DNA from: Clostridia bacterium
Lineage (GTDB): Bacteria > Bacillota > Clostridia > Christensenellales > Aristaeellaceae
DNA length: 36,444 nucleotides
Reading direction: 5' to 3'
NCBI GenBank assembly: GCA_017512675.1
Contig: JAFWEY010000150.1
Location: forward strand, 1-36,444
Shown: piece after piece, positions 24,727 through 36,444 of the stretch
How positions within the stretch are numbered: the stretch's first letter is position 1
Layout: each line of letters begins with the position of its first letter
Notes under the pieces: generated by a model
Database searches by the model: none
Told to the model about the DNA's origin: nothing
Seen by the model: only the letters and a program-made list of their open reading frames with translations
Translations under genes and position numbers: made by a program

Positions 24727-26976
24727 TCAGAACATATTTGTCGGATTGACTTCCAGTTCCACCCTGACATCCCCGCCCGCGCCGCGCGCCATGCGCTCCA
24801 TCTCTTCCAGAATCAGGTCGGTTTTGCCTCGGGCATAGGTTTTGATGAATACCTGCCAGCGGGATTCGCCCTTCAGCCGGGCGATCGGCGCCTCCAGCGC
24901 GCGCATCTGCACCACGGACTGCCGCAGCGCGCTTTCGTTGAGAAACGCGCTGAGACGTAATTCCAATTCCTGCGCCGCGCTCTTCGTCTCCTCCGGCGTG
25001 GGGCCTGTGACCAGCAGCCGGGCGAGGACGGTAAACGGCGGATACAGGCCCCGCCGGCGGTAAGTCGATTCCGCCTGATAGAAGGCCCTGTAATCCTGCC
25101 TGGCAGCCATCCGGATCGCATAGGCGTCCGGCATATAGGTCTGCACGATTACACGGCCCGTTTTTTCGGCTCGTCCGGCGCGCCCCGCGACCTGGGTGAG
25201 CAGCTGAAACGTGCGCTCCGGCGACCGGTAATCCGGCAGGTTCAGCGTCATGTCCGCCGCCACCACGCACACCAGCGTCACGTTGGGAAAATCAAGCCCT
25301 TTGGCGATCATCTGCGTGCCGACCAGGATGTCGTATTCGCCGTTCCGGAACGCAGTGAGAATTTTCTCGTGCGCGTCCTTTCCGCGGGTCGTGTCCATGT
25401 CCATGCGGACAATGCGGGCCTGCGGAAGGAGGCGGGCCGCCTCTTCTTCGACCTTCTGGGTGCCGGATCCGAAGTAGCGGATGAACGGGCTGCCGCAGGA
25501 AGGGCATTTGTCAGGAGCCTTCCGCTCCTCGCCGCAGTAGTGGCACTTGAGCGTGTGATCCCACTGGTGATAGGTCATCGATACGTCGCACGCGCTGCAC
25601 CGTTCGACGTAGCCGCATGCCCGGCAGGAGACAAACGTGGCGTAGCCGCGCCTGTTCATCAGCAGAATGGCCTGTTCCCCGCGTTCCAGACAGCTTTTGA
25701 GCGCCTGCTGCGCCTTCGCGCTGAAAACCGAGTGGTTTCCGCTTTGCAGCTCCCGGCTCATGTCGACGATGTCGACCTGCGGCAGCGGCCGTCCGTTGAT
25801 GCGCCGGTTCAGTTCCAGCAGCCGGAACCGGTTTTCCGGCCGCACGCCCGGCATCGTGCGCATATAGCTCCCGATCGACGGCGTCGCGCTGCCCAGCAGC
25901 AGCACGGCTCCGGCCGCGCCGCAGCGGGCGCGGGCCGCGTCCCGCACATCGTAGCGCGGGTTCGAATCGGACTGATAGGTCGATTCGTGCTCCTCGTCGA
26001 TGATCAGGATCCCGAGGTTTTCCACCGGCGCAAACGCCGCCGAGCGCGCGCCGACCACCACCCGGGCTTCGCCCCTGCGGATCCTTCGCCATTCGTCATA
26101 GCGTTCGCCCGGGGAAAGCCGCGAATGCAGCACCGCCGCCCCTTCGCCGAAACGGGCGCGGAACCATTCCACCATCTGCGGCGTCAGCGCGATTTCCGGC
26201 ACCAGCACGATCGCGCCCTTCCCCTGCGCCAGCGCGTGCCGCACGCAGCGGATATATACCTCGGTTTTCCCGCTGCCGGTCACCCCGCGCAGCAAAAACC
26301 GACCGCCGCCTGTTTCCATTGCGCCGATCAGTTCGTCCGCCGCGGCCTGCTGTTCGCCGGTCAGCACCGGATCCTCCCGCCGCCTGCCGTCGATCGCGCC
26401 GTAGGGCCGGCGCAGCGATTCCACGCGGCGCAGCCTGATCAGCCCCTTCCCGGCAAGCGCCCGGAGCGCCCCGTCCGCGCCGGGGATTTCCTGCCGGAGA
26501 ACGGCCGCCTCCAGCGAACCCGCGGCCGCGACGCGCCGGAATACCTCTGCCTGCTTCGGCGCTCGGGAAAGCTGCTTTTCGGCTTCGCGGAGCCGCTCCG
26601 GCAAAACCGCGATTTCCGCCACCTGTTCGGTTTTTACCTTTACCCGCGCGCCGCGCAGCTGCGCCGGTATCATCAGCCGCAGCGCGGACGCCAGCGTGCA
26701 GTGGCAGTTTTCCCGCATCCATTCCGCCAGGCGCATCAGCTCCGGCAGCACCGCAGGCTCGCTCTCCAGTGCCTTTTCAACGCTTCGGATCTTATCCGAC
26801 GCAACGCCGGTTTCGTCCGCGAGCCCAATGACGATGCCTTCGATCCTTCTCGGCCCAAACGGCACGAGCACACGCTGCCCGGAGACGAGGTCAAGCCCGT
26901 CCGGAACCCGATAGGTGAACGCCCTGTCGACCTTTTCGCTGGTCAGGTCGACGATCACCTGCGCGTAACGGCTCAT
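24727..26976 (-). CDS. priA: Primosomal protein N' (replication restart helicase)
   Basis: 749 residues from the ATG at 26976, which overlaps the coaBC stop as ATGA. It recognises stalled forks and reloads the replisome. The N-terminal DNA-binding domain (about 1-105) is followed by a winged-helix region, then the SF2 helicase core with Walker A GVTGSGKTEVY at 231-241, DEEH, and GSATPS. The zinc-binding insertion has four paired cysteines (CRACGY, CSACD, CHYCG, CPSCGS). The later helicase motifs GTQMIAKGLDFPNVTLV and QVAGRAGR are present. Length and order are normal. Confidence 0.98.
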   Translation of the reverse strand: MSRYAQVIVDLTSEKVDRAFTYRVPDGLDLVSGQRVLVPFGPRRIEGIVIGLADETGVASDKIRSVEKALESEPAVLPELMRLAEWMRENCHCTLASALRLMIPAQLRGARVKVKTEQVAEIAVLPERLREAEKQLSRAPKQAEVFRRVAAAGSLEAAVLRQEIPGADGALRALAGKGLIRLRRVESLRRPYGAIDGRRREDPVLTGEQQAAADELIGAMETGGGRFLLRGVTGSGKTEVYIRCVRHALAQGKGAIVLVPEIALTPQMVEWFRARFGEGAAVLHSRLSPGERYDEWRRIRRGEARVVVGARSAAFAPVENLGILIIDEEHESTYQSDSNPRYDVRDAARARCGAAGAVLLLGSATPSIGSYMRTMPGVRPENRFRLLELNRRINGRPLPQVDIVDMSRELQSGNHSVFSAKAQQALKSCLERGEQAILLMNRRGYATFVSCRACGYVERCSACDVSMTYHQWDHTLKCHYCGEERKAPDKCPSCGSPFIRYFGSGTQKVEEEAARLLPQARIVRMDMDTTRGKDAHEKILTAFRNGEYDILVGTQMIAKGLDFPNVTLVCVVAADMTLNLPDYRSPERTFQLLTQVAGRAGRAEKTGRVIVQTYMPDAYAIRMAARQDYRAFYQAESTYRRRGLYPPFTVLARLLVTGPTPEETKSAAQELELRLSAFLNESALRQSVVQMRALEAPIARLKGESRWQVFIKTYARGKTDLILEEMERMARGAGGDVRVELEVNPTNMF

Positions 26977-28175
26977 TTTGCCCTGTAAATGCGCAGAGCG
27001 GCGTCCAGGATACGCTGCGCCGCCTCCGCTTTCGTCAGGAGCGGCAGCGCCGTTTCGCCGTCGCGGCCGATCAGCACGATCCGGTTGGTATCGACTCCGA
27101 AGCCCGCGTCCGGCTGCGTCACGTCGTTGGCGGCGACCAGATCCGCGTTTTTGCGCAGCAGCTTGCCCCGCGCGTTGTCCAGAAGATCGTCGGTTTCCGC
27201 CGCGAAAGCCACCAGCACCTGGCGGTCCGGCTTCGTCTCGCCCAGTGCTTTGGCCACATCCGGAGTGCTTTTCAGGCGCAGCGTAAGCCCGTCGCCGGTC
27301 TTTTTGATTTTGCTGTCAGAAACGGCCTCCGGCGTAAAATCCGCCGGCGCCGCCGCCTGGATGATGATATCCTGTTCGGGCGCGCGCCGCGTCACCTCGC
27401 GGTACAGATCCTGCGTGGATTCGATCGGCACCAATTCGACGTTCGCGGGCCTTTCAAGCGCCACCGGACCCGATACCAGCGTGACGGAAGCGCCGCGGCC
27501 GGCAGCTGCCTGCGCCAGCGCATAACCCATTTTGCCGCTGGAACGGTTGGTCAGAAACCGAACCGGATCGATCTTCTCCCGCGTGGGCCCGGCGGTGACC
27601 AGCACCCGCAGGCCGTTCATATCGCCGTTCCCGGACAGCATCCGCTGAACCGCCTCAACGATCGCGGCCGGCTCCGTCATCCGCCCGATGTCCGAAACGC
27701 CGCAGGCCAGATGCCCCTGCTCGGGGCCGATAAAGCGCACGCCCCGCGCGCGCAGCGTTTCCGCGTTCTGCTGCGTCGCCGGCGCGCGCCACATCCGGGC
27801 ATTCATGGCCGGCGCCATCGCCACCGGACAGGCAGCGGCCAGAAGGACCGTCGAGAGCAGGTCGTCGGCGATCCCGCATGCGGCCTTGGCCATGATGTTC
27901 GCGGTCGCCGGCGCCACGAGAATCAGATCCGCCCTGTTCGCAAGATCGATGTGCACGATCCTGTCCGCCGATTCAAAGACGCCGGTGTACACCGGGTTCC
28001 CCGTCAGCGCCTCAAAAGTTTTCGGGGAGACCAGCTGACAGGCGCTCTCCGTCATCACGACGCGAACGCTGGCGCTTTTCTTTCCCAGCGAGCTGGCGAT
28101 CTCACAGGCCTTGTACGCCGCGATGCCACCGGTGACGCCCAGGACGATGCATTTCCCGTCAAGCATCTCAGACAT
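26973..28175 (-). CDS. coaBC: Bifunctional phosphopantothenoylcysteine decarboxylase / phosphopantothenate-cysteine ligase
   Basis: 400 residues from the ATG at 28175 (AGAGGAAA upstream), overlapping rpoZ by 8 bases. It carries out two successive steps of coenzyme A synthesis. The CoaC flavoprotein half (about 1-190) has GVTGGIAAYK, the catalytic His in IVHIDLANRAD, PATANIMAK and the PAMNARMW substrate motif. The CoaB half begins VLVTAGPTREKIDPVRFLTN, with SSGKMGYALA, and a C-terminal VAANDV and KAEAA region. In CoaB the segment usually reading AAVADF is AAAPADF, with Pro replacing Val. Confidence 0.97.
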   Translation of the reverse strand: MSEMLDGKCIVLGVTGGIAAYKACEIASSLGKKSASVRVVMTESACQLVSPKTFEALTGNPVYTGVFESADRIVHIDLANRADLILVAPATANIMAKAACGIADDLLSTVLLAAACPVAMAPAMNARMWRAPATQQNAETLRARGVRFIGPEQGHLACGVSDIGRMTEPAAIVEAVQRMLSGNGDMNGLRVLVTAGPTREKIDPVRFLTNRSSGKMGYALAQAAAGRGASVTLVSGPVALERPANVELVPIESTQDLYREVTRRAPEQDIIIQAAAPADFTPEAVSDSKIKKTGDGLTLRLKSTPDVAKALGETKPDRQVLVAFAAETDDLLDNARGKLLRKNADLVAANDVTQPDAGFGVDTNRIVLIGRDGETALPLLTKAEAAQRILDAALRIYRAK

Positions 28176-28377
28176 CGGTTTCCTCTTCCCTGGAATAGGT
28201 CACCAGCCCGCGATTGATTTCGTCGATCGCGATGGCCAGCGGTTTTGTCTCTTTGGTATCCGTCAGCGGCTGACCGCCGGCGATGATTTCCCTTGCGCGC
28301 TTGGACGCCTCCACCGCCAGCGTATAGCGGCAGTCGACCTTGCTGAGCAGTTCTCCGATCGGGGGATCGATCATCAT
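28168..28377 (-). CDS. rpoZ: DNA-directed RNA polymerase omega subunit
   Basis: 69 residues, normal for the family. The ATG at 28377 has GGAGGT 8 bases upstream; a second ATG follows immediately. Omega assists assembly of the beta-prime subunit. It contains IGELLSKVDCRYTLAVEASKRARE, less its last residues here, corresponding to the conserved helices R-Y-x-L-V-x-x-A-x-K-R-A-R, and KPLAIAIDEINRGLVTY. It lies between gmk (57-bp gap) and coaBC, the standard position in Firmicutes. Confidence 0.96.
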   Translation of the reverse strand: MMIDPPIGELLSKVDCRYTLAVEASKRAREIIAGGQPLTDTKETKPLAIAIDEINRGLVTYSREEETDV

Positions 28378-28434
28378 TTGCCTTTACCTCCTGTGTTTAC
28401 CGGATCCGAAAGGGACCGGCTGTCGGGTGTATCT

Positions 28435-29115
28435 TCAGGCGGGAACGAAGTCGCCCCGCACCTGCCTGTAACAGTCGTCGAGAAGCTGCCGGCAGGCAGC
28501 CATATCGGCGAATTTGCGGTTTGCCTCTTCAAGGCACCGCTTCTCTTTTTCACCGGTCCGCAAATCGCCGTCGAACACGGCCTCCAGCCGCTCGGTCGCG
28601 CGCTCCACCTCGTCGTTGATGATGAGACAGGTGTAGGCTTTCGCGGCTTTGAATTCGCTGGGCATCTTTTCGAGGCGCGCGCGCAGCTTTTCCAGATCCT
28701 CGGTGCCGCGCATGATCAGGCGCGTGAGCAGGGTTTTCAGATCCGGCGGCAGAATGAACACGCTGACCGTTTCCGGATACTGCCGGATGACCTGCTGCGC
28801 GCCGTTGTTCTCGATTTCGAGAAGCACGCTTTTCCCCGCTTCCAGCTGCGTCAGCACGTGATCCCGCGGCGTGCCGTACCAGTTCCCGCCGTTGAACTGC
28901 GCGCATTCCAGCAGCCCGCCGGCTTCCTTCCTGGCGAGAAACTCTTCCTTTGACAGGAAGAAGTAGTGTACGCCGTCAATTTCCCCGGGACGCGGTGCGC
29001 GGGTCGCGCAGGAAACCGAAAGGCAGATTTCGGGCCTGCGCTTTAACAGTTCCCTGCATATGGTTCCCTTGCCGGCGCCTGACGGCCCCGAAACGACGAA
29101 CAGTTTTCCCTTCAA
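28435..29115 (-). CDS. gmk: Guanylate kinase
   Basis: 226 residues, starting with TTG at 29115 behind GGAGG (6-base spacer). It converts GMP to GDP using ATP. The P-loop is SGPSGAGKGT near the N-terminus, followed by SVSCATRAPRPGEIDGVHYFF, the GMP-binding lid given here less its last residue, and LIMRGTEDLEKLRARL with the conserved R-G-T-E motif. The segment usually reading EIDVQGA is EIENNGA. The C-terminus extends about 20 residues beyond the commonest length. It follows yicC by 17 bases. Confidence 0.97.
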   Translation of the reverse strand: MKGKLFVVSGPSGAGKGTICRELLKRRPEICLSVSCATRAPRPGEIDGVHYFFLSKEEFLARKEAGGLLECAQFNGGNWYGTPRDHVLTQLEAGKSVLLEIENNGAQQVIRQYPETVSVFILPPDLKTLLTRLIMRGTEDLEKLRARLEKMPSEFKAAKAYTCLIINDEVERATERLEAVFDGDLRTGEKEKRCLEEANRKFADMAACRQLLDDCYRQVRGDFVPA

Positions 29116-29132
29116 GTGCGCCCTCCGATCCG

Positions 29133-30005
29133 TTATTCGATGTTCTGCACCTGCTCGCGGATCTTTTCGATTTCCGCCTTGGCGCTGACAACGATCTGGG
29201 TGATCGGCACGTCCAGCGATTTGGAGGAAATCGTGTTGACCTCGCGGTTGAGTTCCTGCACCAGAAAATCCAGTTTTCTGCCGGCGGGCTCGGTGCCGCC
29301 GAGGATGTCCCTGGCCTGCTCGATGTGACTCTTCAGGCGCACGGTTTCCTCGTCGATTGCGCTCTTGTCCGCCATGATCGCCACTTCCTGCAAAAGCCGC
29401 TGCTCGTCGACGCGGTCCTCCAGCAGCTCCCTCAGGCGCTTTTCCAGCCGTTCCTGATACGCCTGAACCATGTCGGGGTTGCGCAGCGCGATCCGTTCGC
29501 CGTACGCCTCCAGCGCCGCCAGCCGGGACAGGATATCCTCCCGCAGCGACGCGCCCTCGCGCGCGCGCATCTCCGCCATCTGATCGAGCGCCTGGGACAG
29601 CGCCGACTTCATCAGCTCGCGAAGCGCCTCCTGATCCTCCTCGGCTTCAGTCACCAAAAGGATATCCGGCAGGCGGGCAAAATCCATCTGCGACGGCTGA
29701 TCCGGCGTGCCGGTCAGGCGGGCCACCTCGGACAGCGCCTGCTGATAGCCCTTCAGGAGCGCGCTGTCGACCGTGACCGTTTTCGCGTCGTTGCGCAGGT
29801 TGCGGTAGCTGGCAAACAGATCCACATGGCCCCGGGCCAGCCTGGCGCCGATCCACTTGCGGACATCGTCCTCCAGAAAGGCGAAGCTTCTCGGCATGCG
29901 CAGCGAAATGTCCAGAAACCGGTGGTTGACCGACTTGAGTTCCACGGTAAGAGTACGGCCGTCGATTTCCGCGCTCGCGCGTCCGTAGCCCGTCATGCTG
30001 TTCAA
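29133..30005 (-). CDS. yicC: YicC/YloC family endoribonuclease
   Basis: About 290 residues. I place the start at the TTG at 30005 because AGGAGG lies exactly 8 bases upstream and the family begins within a few residues of SMTGYGRA; an in-frame ATG at 30050 has no binding site. The N-terminal YicC domain shows SMTGYGRASAEIDGRTLTVE and LKSVNHRFLDISLRMPRSF. The C-terminal DUF1732 part shows QEVAIMADKSAIDEETVRLK, SHIEQ, RKLDFLVQELNREVNTISSK and ends EIEKIREQVQNIE. Members are endoribonucleases that help mRNA turnover. It is the first gene of the housekeeping operon. Confidence 0.95.
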   Translation of the reverse strand: MNSMTGYGRASAEIDGRTLTVELKSVNHRFLDISLRMPRSFAFLEDDVRKWIGARLARGHVDLFASYRNLRNDAKTVTVDSALLKGYQQALSEVARLTGTPDQPSQMDFARLPDILLVTEAEEDQEALRELMKSALSQALDQMAEMRAREGASLREDILSRLAALEAYGERIALRNPDMVQAYQERLEKRLRELLEDRVDEQRLLQEVAIMADKSAIDEETVRLKSHIEQARDILGGTEPAGRKLDFLVQELNREVNTISSKSLDVPITQIVVSAKAEIEKIREQVQNIE

Positions 30006-30060
30006 ATCCAATTCCTCCTGCCCGGCCTTTCCGGGTGTATAGTGCCGCATTTACAGCGGT

Positions 30061-30087
30061 ATTATACCATCCCTGAAGGCATTTCTC
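30061..30087 (-). promoter_or_regulatory. Extended -10 promoter for the yicC-ispE operon
   Basis: The minus strand carries TGGTATAAT (30069-30061), a full-consensus -10 with the TGn extension; no good -35 lies 16-18 bases upstream. Transcription would start near 30054, about 49 bases before the TTG start of yicC. It lies just beyond the ligA stop, so the housekeeping operon can be expressed separately from pcrA-ligA. Confidence 0.65.
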
Positions 30088-30099
30088 CGATAGATCGGG

Positions 30100-34444
<4,345 letters not shown>

Positions 34445-34452
<8 letters not shown>

Positions 34453-34738
34453 CATCTTCCTCCAGCCTGGTCAGAACCATGTTGTATCCGCCGGAACCGT
34501 ACGACAGCGCGCGGTTCACCCGACTGATGGTCGCGGTAGATACCCCGGTCGCCTGGGTGATTTCGTTGTATGTGACCTTCCCGCGCAGCATGCCGGCAAC
34601 CTGCAGGCGCTGTGCGAGATCCTGTATTTCACGGATCGTGCAGAGATCCTCAAGAAAATCGTACCATTCTTCCTCGTTTTCGAGGGACAAAAACGCCCTG
34701 ACGAGCCGGTCCGTCTGTTCGTTGCGCAATCTGTTCAT
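34445..34738 (-). CDS. YerC/YecD family TrpR-like DNA-binding protein
   Basis: 97 residues from the ATG at 34738, which has GGGGGTGG upstream; an earlier ATG at 34762 has no binding site. The product is a small helical TrpR-superfamily regulator. The N-terminal helices (NEQTDRLVRAFLSLENEEEW) are followed by the conserved LCTIREIQDLAQRLQVAGML and a helix-turn-helix, GKVTYNEITQATGVSTATIS then RVNRAL. YerC lies next to pcrA in Bacillus as well. The regulated genes are unknown; overlap with pcrA suggests shared control of the operon. Confidence 0.95.
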
Positions 34739-34777
34739 ATCGTTCCACCCCCGTCTGACCATAATAATTCAAAATAT

Positions 34778-34806
34778 ATCCTACCACAAAATGTCGTATT
34801 TCGCAA
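34778..34806 (-). promoter_or_regulatory. Probable promoter of the yerC-like/pcrA/ligA operon
   Basis: The minus strand has TTGCGA (34806-34801) and TAGGAT (34783-34778) with a 17-base spacer. An alternative pair, TTGTGG and TATTAT, also spaced by 17, lies about 17 bases further downstream, and the true start cannot be chosen from sequence. The 705-bp gap to the transposase gene (34739-35443) holds this promoter, the hairpin array, short repeats and the IS end. Confidence 0.6.
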
Positions 34807-34842
34807 GTGCATGAAGGTACAATTTCAGGGGGATTGGAAAAC

Positions 34843-35179
34843 GCTCGCTGACGCGAGCTTGGAATGGAAACGCCGCTGCGTGGCGTTTCCATTCCTGTTT
34901 TTCAGATTTTCCTGCATCCTTCGGATGCGGGCGGAAAATCTGCAGGGAAACCATTTTTGCTCTCGGCGGCAAGCTGCCTTCGCAAAAATGGCTCCTCGGG
35001 CCGGCAAAGCCGCCCCTGCGGAATTTATGTAAGGGACACCCTTACCAACCCGAAATTACTTGTCCCTTCGCGGCCGCTGCGCTGCGAAGGGACAACAGGT
35101 TACGGAAGGTTGGTCTGACGGGGTCGCCAATTCGTCCATCAACCGGTACATCGTTCCAAATCCGCTGTAGGGGCGCCCC
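34843..35179. repeat. Array of successive perfect hairpins
   Basis: Listed as arms: GCTCGC/GCGAGC (34843-34858); GGAATGGAAACGCC/GGCGTTTCCATTCC (34861-34895, 14 bp, followed by TGTTTTT); CAGATTTTCC/GGAAAATCTG (34903-34942) enclosing GCATCC/GGATGC; CCATTTTTGC/GCAAAAATGG (34951-34991) enclosing GGCA/TGCC; CGGC/GCCG (35002-35012); GTAAGGG/CCCTTAC (35029-35045); TTGTCCCTTCGC/GCGAAGGGACAA (35060-35095); GGGGCGCCCC (35170-35179). No protein-coding frame with a binding site was seen. The second hairpin could act as a terminator on the plus strand. Confidence 0.85.
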
Positions 35180-35257
35180 AAGCGAAGCGCGGTGCGCCCG
35201 CAATCTCTTCCGGAAACGAAGATCCATTCATCAATCGGCACAACATTCCGATCCTGC
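35137..35257. repeat. Two imperfect 29-bp direct repeats
   Basis: CATCAACCGGTACATCGTTC (35137 onward, 29 bp in full) and CATCAATCGGCACAACATTC (35229 onward) are diverged copies 92 bp apart, between the hairpin array and the insertion sequence. They may be remnants of a duplicated dispersed repeat. Confidence 0.5.
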
Positions 35258-35317
35258 GCTTGCCTTCCCCTTCAGTAACCGATGATTAATCAAGCTCAAA
35301 GTCGCAGATGCAGCTAA

Positions 35318-36444
35318 GGACAGACTCGAAATCGGTTGCGGAAAAGAAAATACCAGAAATTGGGCAAAAAACGGGGTTTCAGAGCGGTTTCCAGGGATCC
35401 TTTGGGGGACTATCTGCCCGAATGGGCAGACTTCCCCCCGGGATCAGCCTGCCGTTCGTGCAAGCATCAGCAGATTGGCACTGCCGAAGAGCAGGTACGC
35501 CAAGGATTGATTCTTGGCGATACCCTTATAGCGTGCCTTCCGCCAGTGGAAGAGGTCCTTCACCACATGGAAAGCATACTCTACCTTGCACCGCATGGAG
35601 GATTTCCGGCGCTCCAGCTTGTGCTCCTCTGCCCACGAGAGGCTGTCGCCGTAGTGGCGCCTGAATGTCCCCGGCTGGCGGTTAATGTAGTAGTTCCGGT
35701 CGATCCCGTCCTTGACGTAGTGTTCCATCTTCAGGTACCCGGCATCCCCGTATACACTCTTGTCGTCTTCCCGAAGCAGTTGCGGCGCCACCTTGCATTC
35801 TGCCTCGTTGGCCGGTGTGCAGATCACCGTGTGCACAAACCCGTGCAACGGATCGACGCCGATGTGCGCACGCATGCCAAAGTAGTAGTTGTTGCCCTTG
35901 CGCGTGCTGTGCATCTCCAGATCCCGCTTCTGCTCCTTGTTGCGGATAGAGTGCGACGCCTCGATGATCGTCGCGTCCACAATTGTGCCGCCCCGAACCT
36001 CCATACCGTTCGCCCGAAGGATCTGCTGAACCTGGGCAAACAGTTCCTTCTGCAGTCCGTGCTCGTTCATGAAGTTTCGGAACTTGCACAGCTTGGTCGC
36101 GTCCGGCACTTGGCTGCCGTTCTCGAACGTAAGCCCCATGAATTTTCGCATCGCATAACTGTCATAGATCGCATCTTCGGTGGCTTCGTCGCTGAGGTCG
36201 AACCAAACCGACAGCATCAGCATCCGCAGCATCCGCTCCACGGGGATCGGCTTCCGTCCCCTATCCCCGGAATAGTAGAAGGGCTCTACCTTCTCCGCCC
36301 ACGCCTGCCACGGAACGAGCCGACTCATCGCGTCCAGAAAGATGTCCCGCTTCGTCTGGCGCCGACGTCCCTGATACTCAATATCCGTAAAGCTCTGCTG
36401 CGTATTCATCTCTTTCACCTCATCCAGATTATACAGCAGATCTC
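35318..36444 (-). mobile_element. IS5-family (IS5 group) insertion sequence, right end outside window
   Basis: The element contains one intact transposase gene. The left end is proposed at 35318: the bases before it are CTAA (35314-35317), matching the YTAR target of the IS5 group, and the element would begin GGACAGACTCG, compared with the GGA start of IS5 itself. The other terminal repeat would lie a short distance beyond 36444 and cannot be seen, so the left boundary is tentative. Inside it, TCTGCCC/GGGCAGA (35413-35430) within outer GGGGG and CCCCC runs forms a hairpin just after the transposase stop, which may block read-through into the element. Confidence 0.75.
35444..36409 (-). CDS. 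IS5-group transposase, DDE type
   Basis: 321 residues from the ATG at 36409 (GAGGTG upstream); a GTG at 36418 overlaps the binding site. It resembles E. coli IS5 InsH along its length: RRRQTKRDIFLDAMSRLVPW, VEPFYY, RGRKPIPVERMLRMLML, DLSDEATEDAIYD, and RNKEQKRDLEMHSTRKGN. The DDE triad is visible as the Asp in GGTIVDATIIEA, the Asp in VYGDAGY and the Glu in CKVEYAFHVVKD. No frameshift or internal stop is present, so it may be active. A TATAAT at 36433-36428 on the minus strand is a likely -10 for its expression; the matching -35 would lie beyond the window. Confidence 0.97.
   Translation of the reverse strand: MNTQQSFTDIEYQGRRRQTKRDIFLDAMSRLVPWQAWAEKVEPFYYSGDRGRKPIPVERMLRMLMLSVWFDLSDEATEDAIYDSYAMRKFMGLTFENGSQVPDATKLCKFRNFMNEHGLQKELFAQVQQILRANGMEVRGGTIVDATIIEASHSIRNKEQKRDLEMHSTRKGNNYYFGMRAHIGVDPLHGFVHTVICTPANEAECKVAPQLLREDDKSVYGDAGYLKMEHYVKDGIDRNYYINRQPGTFRRHYGDSLSWAEEHKLERRKSSMRCKVEYAFHVVKDLFHWRKARYKGIAKNQSLAYLLFGSANLLMLARTAG

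Noticed and set aside
35056..35241. Small minus-strand open frames of about 61 codons between the IS and the pcrA operon
   Set aside because: They read through hairpins and direct repeats, lack binding sites and overlap each other in two frames.

Overview
The window looks like GC-rich chromosomal DNA from a Gram-positive-type anaerobe of the class Clostridia. The evidence is the gene order yicC-gmk-rpoZ-coaBC-priA-def-fmt-rsmB-rlmN-prpC-prkC-rsgA-rpe, a PASTA-domain Ser/Thr kinase, a YerC/YecD-type regulator next to pcrA and ligA, AGGAGG-type ribosome binding sites and frequent TTG/GTG starts. Several exported proteins resemble those of uncultured gut or rumen Clostridia (Christensenellales-like), but that finer placement is inference. 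Every gene I can support lies on the minus strand, so the window is transcribed from right to left.

Region 1 (about 12.3 kb down to 1) is accessory and encodes only exported proteins. A full-consensus promoter at 12.3 kb, followed by a leader of about 210 nt, drives a 2102-residue surface protein. That protein is built almost entirely from YD/MORN-like repeats organised in three tiers. It is followed after 50 bp by a secreted protein with a peptidoglycan-binding domain. After a probable terminator and a second promoter come a small secreted protein with a cystatin-like QLVAG motif and then a large secreted protein that runs off the window. The last one carries an aerolysin/ETX-MTX2-like pore-forming module followed by Ig-like domains, ending in 98-residue repeats.

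Region 2 (15.5 to 12.4 kb) is a polar amino-acid ABC uptake operon: binding protein, permease, ATPase with an unusual insertion, then a GNAT acetyltransferase and a strong intrinsic terminator. It has a near-perfect promoter overlapped by two ArgR-like palindromes, and a stable hairpin between the binding-protein and permease genes.

Region 3 (30.1 to 15.7 kb) is a 14-gene housekeeping operon. It covers RNA maintenance and GMP supply (yicC, gmk), RNA polymerase omega, CoA synthesis, replication restart, the start-Met formyl cycle (def, fmt), rRNA methylation (rsmB, rlmN), a phosphatase/kinase signalling pair, ribosome-assembly GTPase rsgA, rpe and ispE. Most genes overlap or lie a few bases apart, which implies co-transcription and translational coupling. 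The small gene remA, often found between yicC and gmk, is missing.

Region 4 (34.8 to 30.1 kb) is a small operon of a YerC-like regulator, pcrA helicase and ligA. Upstream lies about 0.5 kb of non-coding DNA packed with successive perfect hairpins, and then an IS5-group insertion sequence whose far end is outside the window. No tRNA, rRNA or CRISPR array was seen.
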